Positions 37,661 to 52,203 of a stretch of 64,000 nt of DNA are shown here, piece by piece (position 1 is the first letter of the stretch; every line of letters begins with the position of its first letter). Made by a program: the position numbers and the translations under genes. Source of the stretch: Sordaria brevicollis (taxonomy: Eukaryota > Ascomycota > Sordariomycetes > Sordariales > Sordariaceae). A model generated the notes under the pieces. It had not been told where the DNA came from and searched no databases. It saw only the letters and a program-made list of their open reading frames with translations. The DNA lies in assembly GCA_033439795.1 (NCBI GenBank), contig JAUTDP010000001.1, positions 3,162,001 to 3,226,000 of the forward strand, read 5' to 3'.

Positions 37661-37966
37661 TGTCACAGGCATTGCCTGCTCCTATATAGAGGTGGTCGTA
37701 CTGCATACACCAACTAATAATAACTATTTACGCGCAATACTAGGATTAATAAATAGAATGCGACCGTAATCGCGATGACTATAATTAATTATACCCATAG
37801 TACCCTAATACCTTAGTCCCGGCGTTACCCAAATTCATATACGTAATTAGGGCTACGTATTAGCTATATCGTAATTGTATAAAATAATTGCAACGTATAA
37901 AATTATTTCCTATTCCTTATACAATAATAAATATCGTACCTTACTACTTACTCGTACCCCGTAATA
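37661..37966 (+). repeat. Element D 5' LTR (306 bp)
   Basis: Starts TGTCACAGGCATTGCC, ends CCCCGTAATA. The first ~120 bp keep non-RIPped bases. Confidence 0.9.
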
Positions 37967-40900
37967 CTTTATTATATTTAACCTTATATTAACGCGTAAT
38001 AAATAATTTCGGACAAATTAAGTATAATAAAAATTATTATAGGATTTCGATCTTTTTAATATTACTCCCGGCGAATTAATACGATCGTTAATAATATTTA
38101 AAAAATTTTAACGTTATTTAGTAGAAAAATATTTAAAATTTAATAAGTAATTAAAATCCTTTAAAGTATAATTATTATACGAATGCAATATAATAAAAAT
38201 TATTTTATTTTAATTATTTCTAATTTAAATAAAGTTTTAATTATTTAATAATTATATTGGACGAAAATTAAATTAATTTCGCCTAAATCTTTCTAACCTT
38301 ATTAATAAATTACCTAATCCTTTAGAAAATTTATAACGATAATAATATTAACTTTATTATCTCGCCCAATTTTATAACGTAAATTCGCGGTTACAAAGAA
38401 ATGAGGAAACTTCTTTATTATTTTAATAAGAAATTTAATAATAAAAAAAAATAAATTAATAATATTATAAATTAAAAGGAAGAATTTATTTAAAAAAAAT
38501 AATAAGAATTCGACGATTTTATTAAGAAAGTTAATAACCTCGTTTAAAAGAAATAAAACGAATTCGACGATTTTATTAAGAAAGTTAACGAATTTACCGA
38601 CGAAATTAAAAATACTATTAAAAAATTCGAATAACGTATTATAACCCTTTAAGAAATTAAAAAGGAGTTTACCGACTAAATAAATATTCTATAAAAATAA
38701 TATAATATAATTACTAAAAATAATATTATATTATAAAATAATAAGGTAAAGATATAAAACGACTTTATATAAGTTAAAAAATTTTTTAATAATAAAATAG
38801 CGGCTAAAGAATTTAATTATAATAAATTATTAAAATCCCTACGTCTCGTTGATAATGGCGCTAAAAATAATCGTATTAATTTATAAAATACGCTAAATAA
38901 AGCCTAAATTTAAAAAATTATAGCTAAATTTAACGAAAAGGACTTTAAAATAGCTAATTAAATTATTACTTCCTTCGAGGAGCAAATCCGTTTTATTTAA
39001 AAAGATTTTAATAACGCCCTAAAACCTTACCCTAAATATAAAATCCCAATCGAAAATATAAATAAGGGTAATAATAAAGGATTTAGTATAAATATTAATA
39101 GTATTTCTAATAGAACGGGCGGTAATTTTAGCAATAATAGCTTTAGAAAAAGTAATATAAAAACCGGCTTTAGTTCCGGTATTACGGGTAGCGGTCCTAA
39201 TAATGATAGCTTTAAAAGAAATAATATAAAAACCGGCTTTAATTTTAATATAAAGGGCGGTAGTCCCTAAAGTAAAAGATTAAATATAAAAAATAAAAGA
39301 ATAGGTAGTAAGCCCCCCTTTAACCCTAATAATCCCTTTATTAACGGATTTATTAATAAACCTTTCGGCGGAGGAGGACCCGGAAGTCTTAACGGTCTTA
39401 ATAGATTTAATAGTAACCCTTTCGGCGGCGGCGGCCCTAGCGGCCCCGGCGGTAACCCTTTTAAAAATAATAATTCGGATAAATTTAATAACCCCTTTAG
39501 TAATAGCCCCCCTAACGGCCTTAGTAATTCTAATAATTTTAATAATCCCAGTAACCCTAATAGCCCTAATAGCCTTAACGGATTTAGAAATAACCCTTAT
39601 AACGGCGGTCCCTTAATAATTTATTATCGTAAAAACCTTATTAAGGACCCCCCCGTATTTATAAACGAAGAAATCAATACCGTAAAACGTTATAACGAAT
39701 TTTTTATTTAAATTATAATTATCCGAACCCGTTAAATAATAAATATGTATAACTTCCTTAATAAAATTTCTAAATTACTCTATACTATATTCTATTTAAA
39801 TAGAGAAATTAAAATTAACGTTAGCGAATATTAAAAAACGATCTTCGATAACCTTTAATATTCGGCTACCTAAAAGTAATCTACTAATAATAAATTCCTT
39901 AAATATTTTAATAATTATTATTACTAAGGAAATATTATAGCTGTAATTAAAGCTAATTTATAAAAATTCGAATAAAAGGGTAAATACGCCAATTATAACG
40001 ACTTTAAATTTCAATTTATTTTATTTATTAATTGCTATAATTATAATAAAATTACCCAAATTCGTTTATTCTATAATAAAATCTTTAAGATTATAACCGA
40101 TTTAATTAATTATTAACTTATAATTCTAGCTTATAATAATTAAAAAGGATGGTTAAATTTATATAAAGGTATCTTTAAGGCTTAAAACTAATTCGCTTTA
40201 ATTCGTAAAACCGGTTCGTTGTCCGTTAGTAGTAACGGTAATAAAAATAATAATTTAAATAATAATAATAAGAAGGACCCTAACGCTATAAATTTAAACC
40301 GCGTTAAGTTTATAATTATTTATAAAGACGTTCTATAAACCCGCTATAATAAAAGTAATTATATAAATTATAATAAAGGTAAATATATAATTAAAGATTA
40401 TTATAACGCTACCGATTATAAAAGTAAGGGCTAGTAGCCCGTTCGCAAAAATTTCGATATTATTAAAAAAAATAGCGAGAATAAGGTTAATAATTGCGCT
40501 ATAAATAATACCGCCAACCCGGCCCCTATTTAAATTCTTATTATCCTAATTACTTTACCCGTTATAACCCCCCTTATTAATTCCGTTTAAGGAAATAGCG
40601 AACCCTAAACCTAAATCGCGGTTAAGGGTATTTAAAGATACTAAAAAAAGAAGAAGTATTAAAAAATCGGAAATTCGATATTTAAATTCTAAATAATTGG
40701 AAGGAAAAATAATTATTAAAATTAGGTAATTTAGAACTTTATAAAAAATAAAATATAATTTTCTTATTTATTTATCTTTAATATCTATAGGGTAATGGTA
40801 AAATAGAATACGTATTTCTAATCGATTTTAACTATTCCGGAAAAGTTTTTATAAATCGAATATTTACTTAAAAAACTTATTTAGAATATAAGAAATTTAA

Positions 40901-41492
40901 TAAATTAAAGCCCTTATATTTAACCGACGGAGATTTTAAGGAATAAATCGACGAATATATTAAAATTATAATAAAAATCGGCGATTATAATAAAACTATT
41001 AATTTTTTTTTTATAAACTTAGTAGAAAACTACCTAATTATTTTAAGGTAATTATAATTATAATAATATAACCTAAATATCGATTAAGTTATTAATACCG
41101 TTATTTAAAATTAATTTTATTTATCTATTTATATTATATAATACCACTTAACTAAGGCTAGCCTTCCTAAAGCGTATAAAGATAATAATTTATACGACCT
41201 TTTTTCTAACGGGGAATTAAAAAACGAATTCGAAAAAGAAGAGGACCTATTACCCAATTAGGCGGTAAACGTAATAACCGTACTAAGAGGGAATTAAAGC
41301 GTTATAATAGAGGCACTGGCAATATTAATATACGCTTTATTATTCGAAGAACTATTTAGGCTAGTAAAAAAACCGGCTTTAAATATTTATAAAGCCTAAG
41401 TATAGATAATCGGTAATAAACGCATTTAGATAATAAAAAGATTGGAATAATTAAGACGTATAGTATAATAACCTTTTAAACTATTTATAAAT

Positions 41493-41906
41493 GAGCAGGT
41501 CTTTTCGCACATACCTTAATGTCGTTCCGCACATACCTCAAAAACTTCTTTTATTTTTTCCGCCCCGGAGTTTGGAAGTATACTACTAAATTTGGTATTA
41601 GAATTTTTCTTATTTTTTTCTCTACTTTACAAAGGGTACAATCACTCTCCAAATGCTACGCAAACCCAACAACCATATTATATTTCAATCTTTTCTTTTT
41701 TATTCTCAAGTTTTATTATAATAATAGAACTTTAGCTATAGGGCCCGTGCACTTTTACATTTTGGCTAGAAAAATAGAGAAAAATGAATGAAAAATCCCA
41801 ATATTCTTTTTATATTTTTACGATTTCCTTTCCCTTAATTATAATTAGAAAAGTATTTCAAGGTATGTGCGGAACGACATTAAGGTATGTGCGAAAAGAC
41901 TCGCTC
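41493..41906. mobile_element. MITE 3, 414 bp, in element D
   Basis: Terminal inverted repeats of 46 bp: GAG-CAGG/CGAG-TCTTTTCGCACATACCTTAATGTCG, then TTCCGCACATACCT, identical in both arms except about four bases near the tips. Each arm has two direct copies of CGCACATACCT. Exact 8-bp duplication TTATAAAT (41485-41492, 41907-41914). Interior AT-rich but with CpA/TpG intact, unlike flanking D. The 90-codon open frame inside it is not a gene. TIR sequence is unrelated to the other MITEs. Confidence 0.92.
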
Positions 41907-44900
41907 TTATAAATATAATAATACTAAATTTAAAAGATATTAAATTCGTTAATATTAAAACCTTTATATTTAATATAAAAATAAAGGGCGTAAAAATTAG
42001 CGTAATAATTTAAATTACCTTCGAAGAGTCCTAGAAAGCAAAAAAAAGTATTAATTATATTATTAGCCCTATTAAAAAACGTATAGTAAAAAATCCTATA
42101 AGGGAAGGGTAAACCGTATAAATAATTCTTTCAAAACGAAGAAGTTTACGAATTTATCAATTTCTATAAAATAAATACTATAGGGAAAATACCCAATTTA
42201 AATTATATTTTATAATTAGAAGAAGTAATTCGGAAATTCGTTAATAGAATTTATAAATTAGGTATTATCGAAGAATCGGAAGAGGAGCCGAAAAAAAAAT
42301 TAGAAGAACGAAAACCTATACCCTTAACGGATATTAATTGTATTTATAGCATTACGGACGAGAATATCGCCAAATTTATAAAGAAATTTATAAAATCTAA
42401 ATATACCCCCGAATAAATTAAAAAACGCTTCCTTAACGAATATAAAAACTTATCCTACGTTGCGGACCTTAAGTAAACGGACGTTATATTAAAATACTAG
42501 TCCTATAATTATAAAATCGAATTAAAGTTAAGAACGGGCTTATTATTATATTTCCGAATACGATTAATATCCTCCTAAAAATTAAAGGTTATTAAATAGT
42601 AATTAAACGATAATTTAACGAAAAGTTTTATTAAACCCTTAATATTAAATGTAGTATCCCTAATTTTATTAATTAAAAAATTAGGCGGCGGCGTTAGGAT
42701 TTATATCGATTACTATAGTATTAACGAAATTTCGTTAAAAAATAAATACCTGTTACCGTTAATTAGGGAAATATTTAATATTATTTATAGGGCGAAATAG
42801 TTTACGAAGGTCGATATTATTACGGCCTTTAATAAATTAAGAATAATGGAAGGGTATAAATAATTAATAACCTTTATTACCTATTTCGGTTTATATAAAT
42901 TATTAATATATCCCTTCGAATTATTTAAAGTATTAGTATTATTCTAGAACTTTATTAATAATATTTTATATAATATCCTAAATATTTATATAATAGTATA
43001 TTTCGATAATATCTTAATTTTTTCAAAAATATATAAAGAATACGTTTTATACGTTAAGGAAGTATTATAGCGGTTAATCGACGCCGGACTCTAAATCGAT
43101 ATCGATAAATATAAATTTTATACCCAAAAGACTAAATACTTAGGTTTAATTATTATACTAGGAAATATCGAAATAAATTAAGAGAAGGTCGACGCTATTA
43201 TTAAATAGGAGGTATTTACTAATAAAAAGCAATTATAACGTTTCTTAAATTTTATAAACTTCTACCGAAAATTTATTAATAAATTTTTAAAAATAGAGAA
43301 ACCCCTATATAATTTAATTAATAAAAATATTAAATAGAATTAAATTAAAGAATATAATATAGCGTTTAAAATATTAAAAAAGGTATTTATAACCGTACCG
43401 GTTCTTAAAATTTATAATTAGGAAAAACTAATAATAATCGAAATTAATATATTAAATTAAGTAATAGGGGGCACCCTCTCCTAAATATATAACGGCATTC
43501 TATACCCGGTAATATACTTCTCGGCAAAATATTCCCCAATTAAATATAATTACAATATTTATAATAAAGAACTATTCGCCGTTATTAAAACTTTAAAAGA
43601 ATAGAGGCTAAAATTAAAAAGATCTATACAACCATTCGAAATTATTACGGACTATAAGAATTTAAAAACGTTTAATATAACGAAGAAATTAATACCGCAA
43701 TATATAAAATAATTAGAATTTTTATTAAAATTTAATTTTATAATTAAATACCGCTTTAATTTAATAAATATAAAATTAAACGCGTTGAGTAAAAAATTAA
43801 AAGACGTACTATAAGAGGCGATCGATAATAAATTTAAAATAAGGGAAAAGCCGTTAATTAATCCTTCGTACTTTAATAAAAAATTATTCACTTAAGAAAA
43901 CGGCCTTATAAATATAAATAGGGAGGGTTTTATAATAAACATTATAATAGAGGATAATTCCCTACTAATAATTTATAAATTCAAGGATATTATAAAGGAA
44001 GATAATGAAGAAGGCTTAAAAATTTATATAAATAACCTAATCGATTAGGTATATATTAACTCCCCCCTTATAATAAATATTCGAGCAACGATTCGTTTAA
44101 ATACTCGCTAGTTAAAATACTTTAAGAAGAAATTTAAAATCCCGTTCGCAAAATATAAATTAATTAACGATAGAATAATATTCTATAATAAATTAGTTAT
44201 ACTACTTAACGATAAAAAAATCCAACTCGAATTTATTTACCGGACTTATACTTCAATATAAAAAAAATACCTAAGCAAGGATAAAATAATAATATTAATA
44301 TACCGGTATTAATAACTAAGAATAACGAACGCTATAAATTAATATTATAGGAATTATATTCTATATTATAAAATTAAGGCTACTAAAATATTAATTAATA
44401 ATTTCCTAAAATTATTACCTATTTTTTACGTACTATAGAGGAATATTTTTATTAATTACGTTATACCCTTACCTAAATTAAAACGGGTAAAAAAAAACGT
44501 AGAATATTAATACATTCTAATAATAATCGATAAGCTAATAAAAATATAATATTTCATCCTATATAAAGGCTTTATAATAAAAGAATTAATCGAAAAATTC
44601 ATCAATAGAATTTATACCCTCTATAACCTACTAAATATAATTATTTCGGATAAAGGCATTTAATTTATATTAATTTTTTAATTATACTTTTTATAAAGAT
44701 TAAGCGTAAAATTGAAACTAATTACTCTATACTATAAAGAAACTAATAATTAAACCGAACGGATTAACGTAAAAATAGAATAATACTTTAAAATATTCGT
44801 TAATTAAATATAAAATAATTAAATAAATTAATTACCTTTAGCCGAATTCTAAAATAATAATTTCAAATTTACTACAATTAACGTTACTCCCTTCTTCGCT

Positions 44901-46351
44901 AATTACGGTTTTTATCTTCGGATAAGCATCGAGCCGTTATTACTTATATTATTAATCGTTACAGATATATAAAAAAAATAAATTTTTAGCGCAAATTAAT
45001 TAATTTTAAAATTTAAAAAAATATAAAACTTCGTTAAAACTTTATCCCTTTAAACCTAAGAAAAATATAAAATAATAATTAACGTCTACCATAATAATAC
45101 TTTTAAATATAAAGTAAGGGATAAAGTAATATTTAATATATTTAATTATACGATTAACCAACTATATAATAAATTCGCCCTATACTTTAAGGGCCCTTTT
45201 TATATTATAAAAACTAATTTATATACAATCGAATTAACTTTACCCAAAAATATAAAAATTATATATATTATTAACGTCTTTAGGGTAAAACCCTATATTT
45301 TAGGACTACTAGGCTAAATAAAGTTAATATCGGATATTAAAACTAATAAGGGTATAAAGGTTACTAAAATAGATAATTTTAAAGAAAACCATCGTTAAAA
45401 ATTCGACGAATTATTAAACTATAAAAAATAAAGAGGGGAATAGAAATATTTAATAAAATAGAATTACTATCCCTCTAATTAATAACCCGCGTCTAATTTT
45501 AATAGATACTATAAATTAATTTAATAATTTTATAAAAAATACCTAGAATTAAATTTACCTTACCCGTCGTTAAAAAAGGGGTATAAAAAATAGTTAAAAA
45601 CGGGTATCTTTCCGGACGGTACTAATAGTAATAAGAATATAATAATACCATTACCAATATTAGTACCAACTACACCAACCGCCGATAACCGATAAATATA
45701 ACGCAATACTAAATTAAATAATATTTAAATAAAAGATAAAAAATAAATAAAAATAATAAAAAAGGAGGTTCCCCCGTCTTAATTGCACGCCCCGCCCGAA
45801 TTTTTTATATTTCGAACCTTTCGGCGAAACGTTATTAAAAAATAGGGGATAGTACAATATTTACTATAATATACGTCCCCCTACCCTCGTCCACTACCCC
45901 TAATACTTTCGGCCTTCTATTTATAATATTTTAATATTATAATTAATAAAAATAACGAAAATAATTATTAGAATAATATAAATAAAAATCGAATATAAAT
46001 TTCTATAATCTATATTACTAATAGTAATTTACTTATTAATAAACTACTATATTATAAGCGTCCTTATAATACCCTTTTCGGGGTTAATAATAAATAAAGA
46101 AAAAGGGAGGGCTTATAAAAAGAGGATAACGAACGTTTAAAATAATATTTAAATCGTTATAAATAAAAAAGGGTTCGAAGGGAAGGGTTAAACTTAATAA
46201 AGGTTTAATAAAAAGTTAATTCCTAAAGAAGAGCCTTAATACGCAATAAACTCCCACTTAAAGACTTACTTTAATAATAATCAACTAAAAGATAAATAAG
46301 CACCCAAGAACGGAATTTTTAAACGGGGAACTTTATTTTAAAAAGGGGTAA

Positions 46352-46657
46352 TATTACAAGCATTATTTACTCCTATATAAAAGTAATCGTACTATATACA
46401 CTAATTAATAACAACTATTTACGCGCAATACTAGGATTAATAAATAGAACGCGACCGTAATCGCGACGACCGTAACTAACCGTACCCATAGTACCCTAGT
46501 ACCTTAGTCCCGGCGTCACTTAGACTTATATACGTAACTAAGGCTACGCACTAGCTACATCGTAATTATATAAGATAATCGCGGCGTATAGGATTATTTC
46601 CTATTCCTCGCACAATAATAAACATCGTACTTTATTGCTTGCTCGTGCCTCGTAATA
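46352..46657 (+). repeat. Element D 3' LTR (306 bp)
   Basis: Starts TATTACAAGCATTATT, ends GCCTCGTAATA. Here the right half is the less RIPped part, the reverse of the 5' copy. Confidence 0.9.
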
Positions 46658-46662
46658 ATAAT

Positions 46663-48100
46663 TAGAAATTTTAACGATTAGAATTATAATTTTAATTTCC
46701 TTATCGTTTAAATTAGGCTAATTATTTTTATTTCGGTTAATTAATACGTTTATTTAATTTTAATAAATTTCCGGCTAATATATAAAATTGGTTATACTTT
46801 ATTAATAAGGATAATTTTTTAATTCTAATTAAATATAATACCTTTAATATAAAAAGCGATTACATTTATACTTCTCTTTAACGTATTAATTTTAACGAAG
46901 GCTATATAATTTAGGTTTTAATAAATTAAATATACTATTTTAATTAAATAATTTTATAAAATAGTAAAAACTTTTTTCTTACGGTTTATTAGAACGAATT
47001 TAATTTTAAAAATATAATTCTTTTTTATTACCTTCGATTTACCTTAAGGTAATATTCCGTCCTTACGTTTAATCTTTAATATAATTATTTTATAATCCTT
47101 AAAGGGTTTTACTTTTTATTTATAGAAGGGGACGAAACGATATAAAAAGCCCGTTAAACTTGAATATATTTCGAAATTATTAAAAGTAATTAATATTTTA
47201 AATTTTATTAATATTTCTATTTTATCCGTAATCGTTAAAAAGCTTAATCTATTAACGTAGAAATTTAAAAATTTTATAGAAGGGAAACCGAAAAATAATT
47301 TCTATAAGTTAATACCTAAATTTACTATTTGAAATACGGTTAATACTTTACGTATATATTTAATATACTCTTTTATTATCTTATTGAAAATAATAATATT
47401 ATTGATATATATACGGTAAAAGTAGCGGAATTTCGCTAGACGTTTATTTATAAATCTTTAAATATACGAAGGGGAGTTTTTAAAGCCTATAAAAATAATT
47501 AAATTAATTTCTAAATTTTAATATATTATTAAAATTATATAATTTTAATATTAAAATTAAACCGGGAATTAATAAAAAAACGATAAGGCGTTAAGAATTA
47601 TAAAAAATATATAACCGATTAAGGTATTAATAATCTTATCTTAATTAAAGAGGGGGTAAATATTAAGAATTATTATTCTATTTAATATTCGTAAATCGAT
47701 TATTATTTAGCTTTTCTTTATTTTATTAATTATTTTTTAAACGATAAATATTAAGTAACCGAAGGGAGTAGGATATTTTATAAATAATAATTTTCTTTAA
47801 TCCTTTAATTTATTAAATATTTTATCGATTACCGTCTATTCCTTTAATCCTAATTTATATAGCCTTATTCCCACTTTCTCCTTCTACTAACCTTTAATTA
47901 AATTAATCTTTAAATATTTATTTTCATTTATTTTTACTATACCTTTTTTATTTTAATACTTAAAATTATTAATAATCTTTTTTAATTACTTCGTTAATTT
48001 ATAATTAATATTTATAATACGGACCCTAATTTTAATTATAATAGTAGGAATACTATTTAAACGATTAATACTAAATTTTTTATACCTATTAAATTTTTTA
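46663..48100 (-). pseudogene. Element C reverse transcriptase/RNase H, RIPped
   Basis: Minus-strand remnants run from DLRILNRI--NIYPL through SFFYQF-type and ALKTPLRIF segments to TVYINNIIIFNK (Y-x-DD at ~47.40 kb, both Asp changed to Asn), KEYIKYIRKVL, a GFPSIKFL segment and YLSLTGFLY. The order matches the fungal Gypsy RT palm, thumb and RNase H entry. Element D interrupts it at 46658. Confidence 0.7.
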
Positions 48101-51100
48101 AATAATAACTTACCAGGCAAATCGTTTAGGTTAATAGGCTTTAAATCCGCTTTCGGGTTACTATTAATAACGTTTCCAAGGATAGGGAATATTTCCGATT
48201 CGGCCGCTTTCTCTATTTTTATTAATTTAATAATAAATTTACTAAATTTAATCTATTTTAATAGGGATAATTTAATTTTTATTTCTTAATATACTTTTAA
48301 TTTTATTAATTTGGTTATTAATTTAATACGTTTTAATTTTTTTTTTTCTAATTTTAGTATTAAATTTTCGATTCTAAGGTTATTCGCTTTAAATATTTCG
48401 TTAAATACGGCGTAAACGTTATTTTCGTCGGCTTTAATTAATTTATCAATAATTTCGTTAAAAATAAAATTTTTTATAATAATTATTTCGGTAGTTAAAT
48501 TAATAAGGGTTACCTTCTTTTAATTCGTAAATATATACCTATCGTTTTTAAAATCCTCGATAACGCCGATTTTCTTTTTACGATTAATAATCTTATATAT
48601 ATCGAATATATTTAAAATTATAATTATTCTAGCGTATTTAGTATATATTAATTGGTTAATAATATTATTAATAGTTCTATAAAATATATATTCTCGGGGG
48701 GATTTATTAACGTTTATTTAGGGTAAGTTATAATAATTAATTAGGATTTATATTATCGAGCGTAATAGGATAACGGTTTTAATTATAATTACTACGTATT
48801 GGCGGATAAAGATTAATTTTAATATATATTCGAATAGGAAAGTTAAATTTCTATATAATTCTAAGGTAATAATTTACCGGGGGTAATTAATAATTATATA
48901 ATTAGGATTTAGAAATTCTATATTTAAAAGTATATTCGGGCTTAGATTAATTATTAATTACGTTATAATTATAAATTACCTTAAAATTTCGATTCTATTT
49001 ATTATTCTTAGGATGTAAAATATAACGTCGATTTATTTATTAATTATAATTTTACTTTTACCGATTTTATTTATTAGCCGCAGGGGGGTTTTAATAATTT
49101 TTATTTCTAATTAATACTTTTTAAGAAAACGTTTATCGATTATTATTATAGAATAATTTAAATCGATATAAATTAAATTTATTTCCGTACCGATTTTAAT
49201 TTTAATTTTATAGTATAAATTTTTTTTAATATAGCTATTATTTAATGGGGGAATCGGTTATATATAAATAATATTATTTATTTTTAGCTTTAACGGGGCC
49301 GGTATAGAGTTTTTATTCGGCGCTTTTTTTTTTAATAGTAATAGGTTATAGATATTTAATAAGATATAGGCTATTAAAGATTTGCAGTCTTTAAAAGCGT
49401 TATTATATTTCTAATAAATATATAGAGATTTAGCCGTTATAGCCAATAAATAAATAAATATAAATATATTACCAATTTCTTTAGGGTTATAAATAAATTC
49501 TTTTTCCTCTTTTAATATTCTTTTATTAGAAATATAATCCTATTCCTTTAAATAATCTTCTAATTCCTTTCTATTATTATTATCCTCCTTAATAAATTCT
49601 ATTACCGTATAACTATTTACTCCCTTATATAATTTTACTTATTTATGATAATTTTTTTTATAAAATTTTATATATTTTTTTAATAAGCGCTTTAATTTTT
49701 TAATTATACTTCTATAATAATATCTATTCTTCTCCTAATTATTTTTATTTCCTCTATTAGAACCCTTTTTATATTTATTTCTACCTCCGTTCTTATTTTT
49801 ACTTCTATTTCTATTTTTATTTCTATTTTTATTTCTATTTCTATTTATTTTTTTTCGTTTATTTTTATCCTTATTCTTCGAACGATTAAAATTATAGTTT
49901 ATAAAGGCATTAAGGCCGTTATTAATAGTTACGTAATTAATTTCGATAATTTTAACTATATTAATAGTTATTACGGTAGATATATTTAATATAATCGTAT
50001 AAGGTTTATAATTTAATAGATCGGTATACGTTTTAATTATTAATTCGGCCTTATTAATTTATTTATAGAATTTACGAGCGTTGGCGGGTTGGGGGCATAT
50101 TTATTAAAGGCCGGGATATATACTAATAAAAACCTAGGTTTTGAATTATTCGTTAGAAATTATATTAAGCGCTTTTACGTACTATATACGAACCGTAGCG
50201 TAAGTTCGGAAGGATTTTTTATTAATAGAATCGTTATATAAAAAATATATATTACTAATTTAATTGCCGCCTTTATTGAATTTATACTAAACGATTGGAA
50301 TAGGGTGGTTTTTTAATTGCCAAAATCCTTATAGAGTTTTTAACGCTCCTCTTCGGAAATTTGGGTAATATATTATTATTAAGCTATATTATAGAAGAAT
50401 TAATATAGGTTCTTTTTAATAAAATCTTTTTTATTATTATTATTAACGTTAATTATTATAGCGTCCTGGAAAACGGTAATATCTTTATAATAAACGTCGC
50501 TACCGATTATAACCGTTAAATTATAATTTTAAACTTCAATTTCGGGGTTAAAATAACCGATTTAAATAATTTTAAATATTAAAATAGGGCTATTAATATT
50601 AGAAAAATTCTTTATTATATCCGTTATAGCCGTTATAAAATTTACCGACGGTCTTTAAATTCTAAATAAGAATTCTTTAAAGCCTATATTAAATTATTAA
50701 AAAATACTTATTATAAATTATTATTATATAATTAACAATTAAACGATTAATAACTAAATTATTAATAATTAATTTGCCGAAATAATTAATAATTAAAGTA
50801 TTAACGGTTAATTTATCGGGGTAGTTAATAATTAAATTATTAATAATTAATTTATTAGAATAATTGATAATTAAAGTATTAACGGTTAATTTATTAACGG
50901 ATTAGTATTAAATTCCTTTAAGGGAGTTAATAGGCAATTACTTATAAATGCCCTAAGCGGTATTAATTATAATTTTCTTTTAAAAATAACGTTAATAAAT
51001 AAAAATTAAATTAAGTTATTTTATAATTCGGTTAATAATTATTAAATAAAATTTATTAATAAACGAGGGGTAATAATTTTAGGCCGTTTAATAAAGGAAG

Positions 51101-52203
51101 GCGGATAATCCTTAAAAAATAAATTAGAGAGTAATTAAGGTATTTAATTATTTAATACTTGTAAGGAAATTATAAATTATTATAAAATATTACGGGTAAT
51201 AAATTAATAGTCGCGGGGGATTTATTTTAATTTAGGATTATCTTATAGAAAATTACCGATTATAGGTTAATTAGGGCGGAGTGTAAAATATTACCTATTC
51301 GGGGCGTTAGAAATTTTGATTTTTCGATTAATTATTTATTATACGAATATTCGAAATAGGTTAACGAGTTATTAAAGACGTTTCTTCTCGATAAATATTA
51401 TTATTTACCGAAGGTTTATAATTAATTAGTTAAAATCGATTATTTAACGGGTATTGAATTATTAGTTAGGGCCTTACCGTTTTACTATTATAATTAAATA
51501 TATTTAATCGTTAGCGGAGAGGTTTGAGATAAATCTTATATAAATATCGAAAGGAGGGATAAATAATAGATCGATATTAATAAAATATTAAATATAGTAA
51601 TTGCGGTACTAAATAAGACGGTATATAAGGATATATATTTTTAGGATATATAATATTATTAATAGTTAAAAAAGAATATTAAAATTGGTTAATAAAGGAA
51701 GAAGGGTTTAATAGAACGGGGGAGGGGGATTAGTAGGGTAATAAAATCGTTTAATTAAACCGTTTAATAGGTTAATAGGGAACGAAGAGGGAAAGTAAAT
51801 TAAAAATATCGTTAATTAAAAAAAGTACGATACCTCCTACTAATAAAAAGCTTAATTATTTAATATTTATTATTAAAATTAGAGAAGGTACGATACTTCT
51901 TATTAATAAAGAATTTAATCGATTTTATTATTATTATTATTTTAATAATAGGTTTTAAAGTAGTTAACGAAGGCTTTAGGGCCGGTAGCGTATAATAAAT
52001 ACTTTTAATAACCATTTTATTTATATTATCGATAATATAATTACACTTCCAACGTAAATTAATACGGGGATGATAATAATAATTAAATAGCTATTAAAAC
52101 GATGCGTACTTTTAATGTGTGCGATTGGTACGCGGCGTTAACGCTTATATAATATCGATCGGAATCTAAGATAGATTTAAATAAAACGAGTTATAGCTAT
52201 TAT
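48101..52203 (-). pseudogene. Element C gag/protease region, RIPped
   Basis: About 4 kb of saturated RIP sequence between RT and the 5' LTR. A Lys/Asn/Arg-rich tract (~49.75-49.87 kb, minus) and a short-period repeat at 50.73-50.90 kb are visible; no intact motif could be assigned with confidence. Placement as gag and protease follows from position. Confidence 0.5.
50730..50905. repeat. Short tandem duplication in element C gag
   Basis: Two main copies of a unit of roughly 80-90 bp containing ATTAAAGTATTAACGGTTAA, with shorter related TTAATAATTAATTT blocks between. It probably encoded a repeated peptide in Gag before RIP. Confidence 0.5.

Larger units (their letters stand above)
37661..46657 (+). 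mobile_element. Element D: Ty3/Gypsy LTR retrotransposon (plus), inserted in C
   Basis: Two 306-bp LTRs (37661-37966, 46352-46657; TGTCACAGG...CGTAATA) and exact duplication ATAAT (37656-37660, 46658-46662). A polypurine tract AAAAAGGGG precedes the 3' LTR. Own length is ~8.57 kb after subtracting MITE 3. Plus-strand remnants: gag from ~38.3 kb with a long Gly/Asn/Pro/Phe low-complexity segment (39.1-39.64 kb), a knuckle-like NYINYNKGKYIIKDYY near 40.37 kb (Cys codons lost), RT with VYFDNILIFSK at ~43.0 kb, RNase H to ~43.8 kb, integrase core at ~44.25-45.3 kb (ISDKGI, NQTERINVKIEQY). All frames contain RIP stops. No chromodomain was seen. Confidence 0.92.

Noticed and set aside
41519..41791. 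90-codon frame inside MITE 3
   Set aside because: Chance frame in an AT-rich non-autonomous element; no motif.
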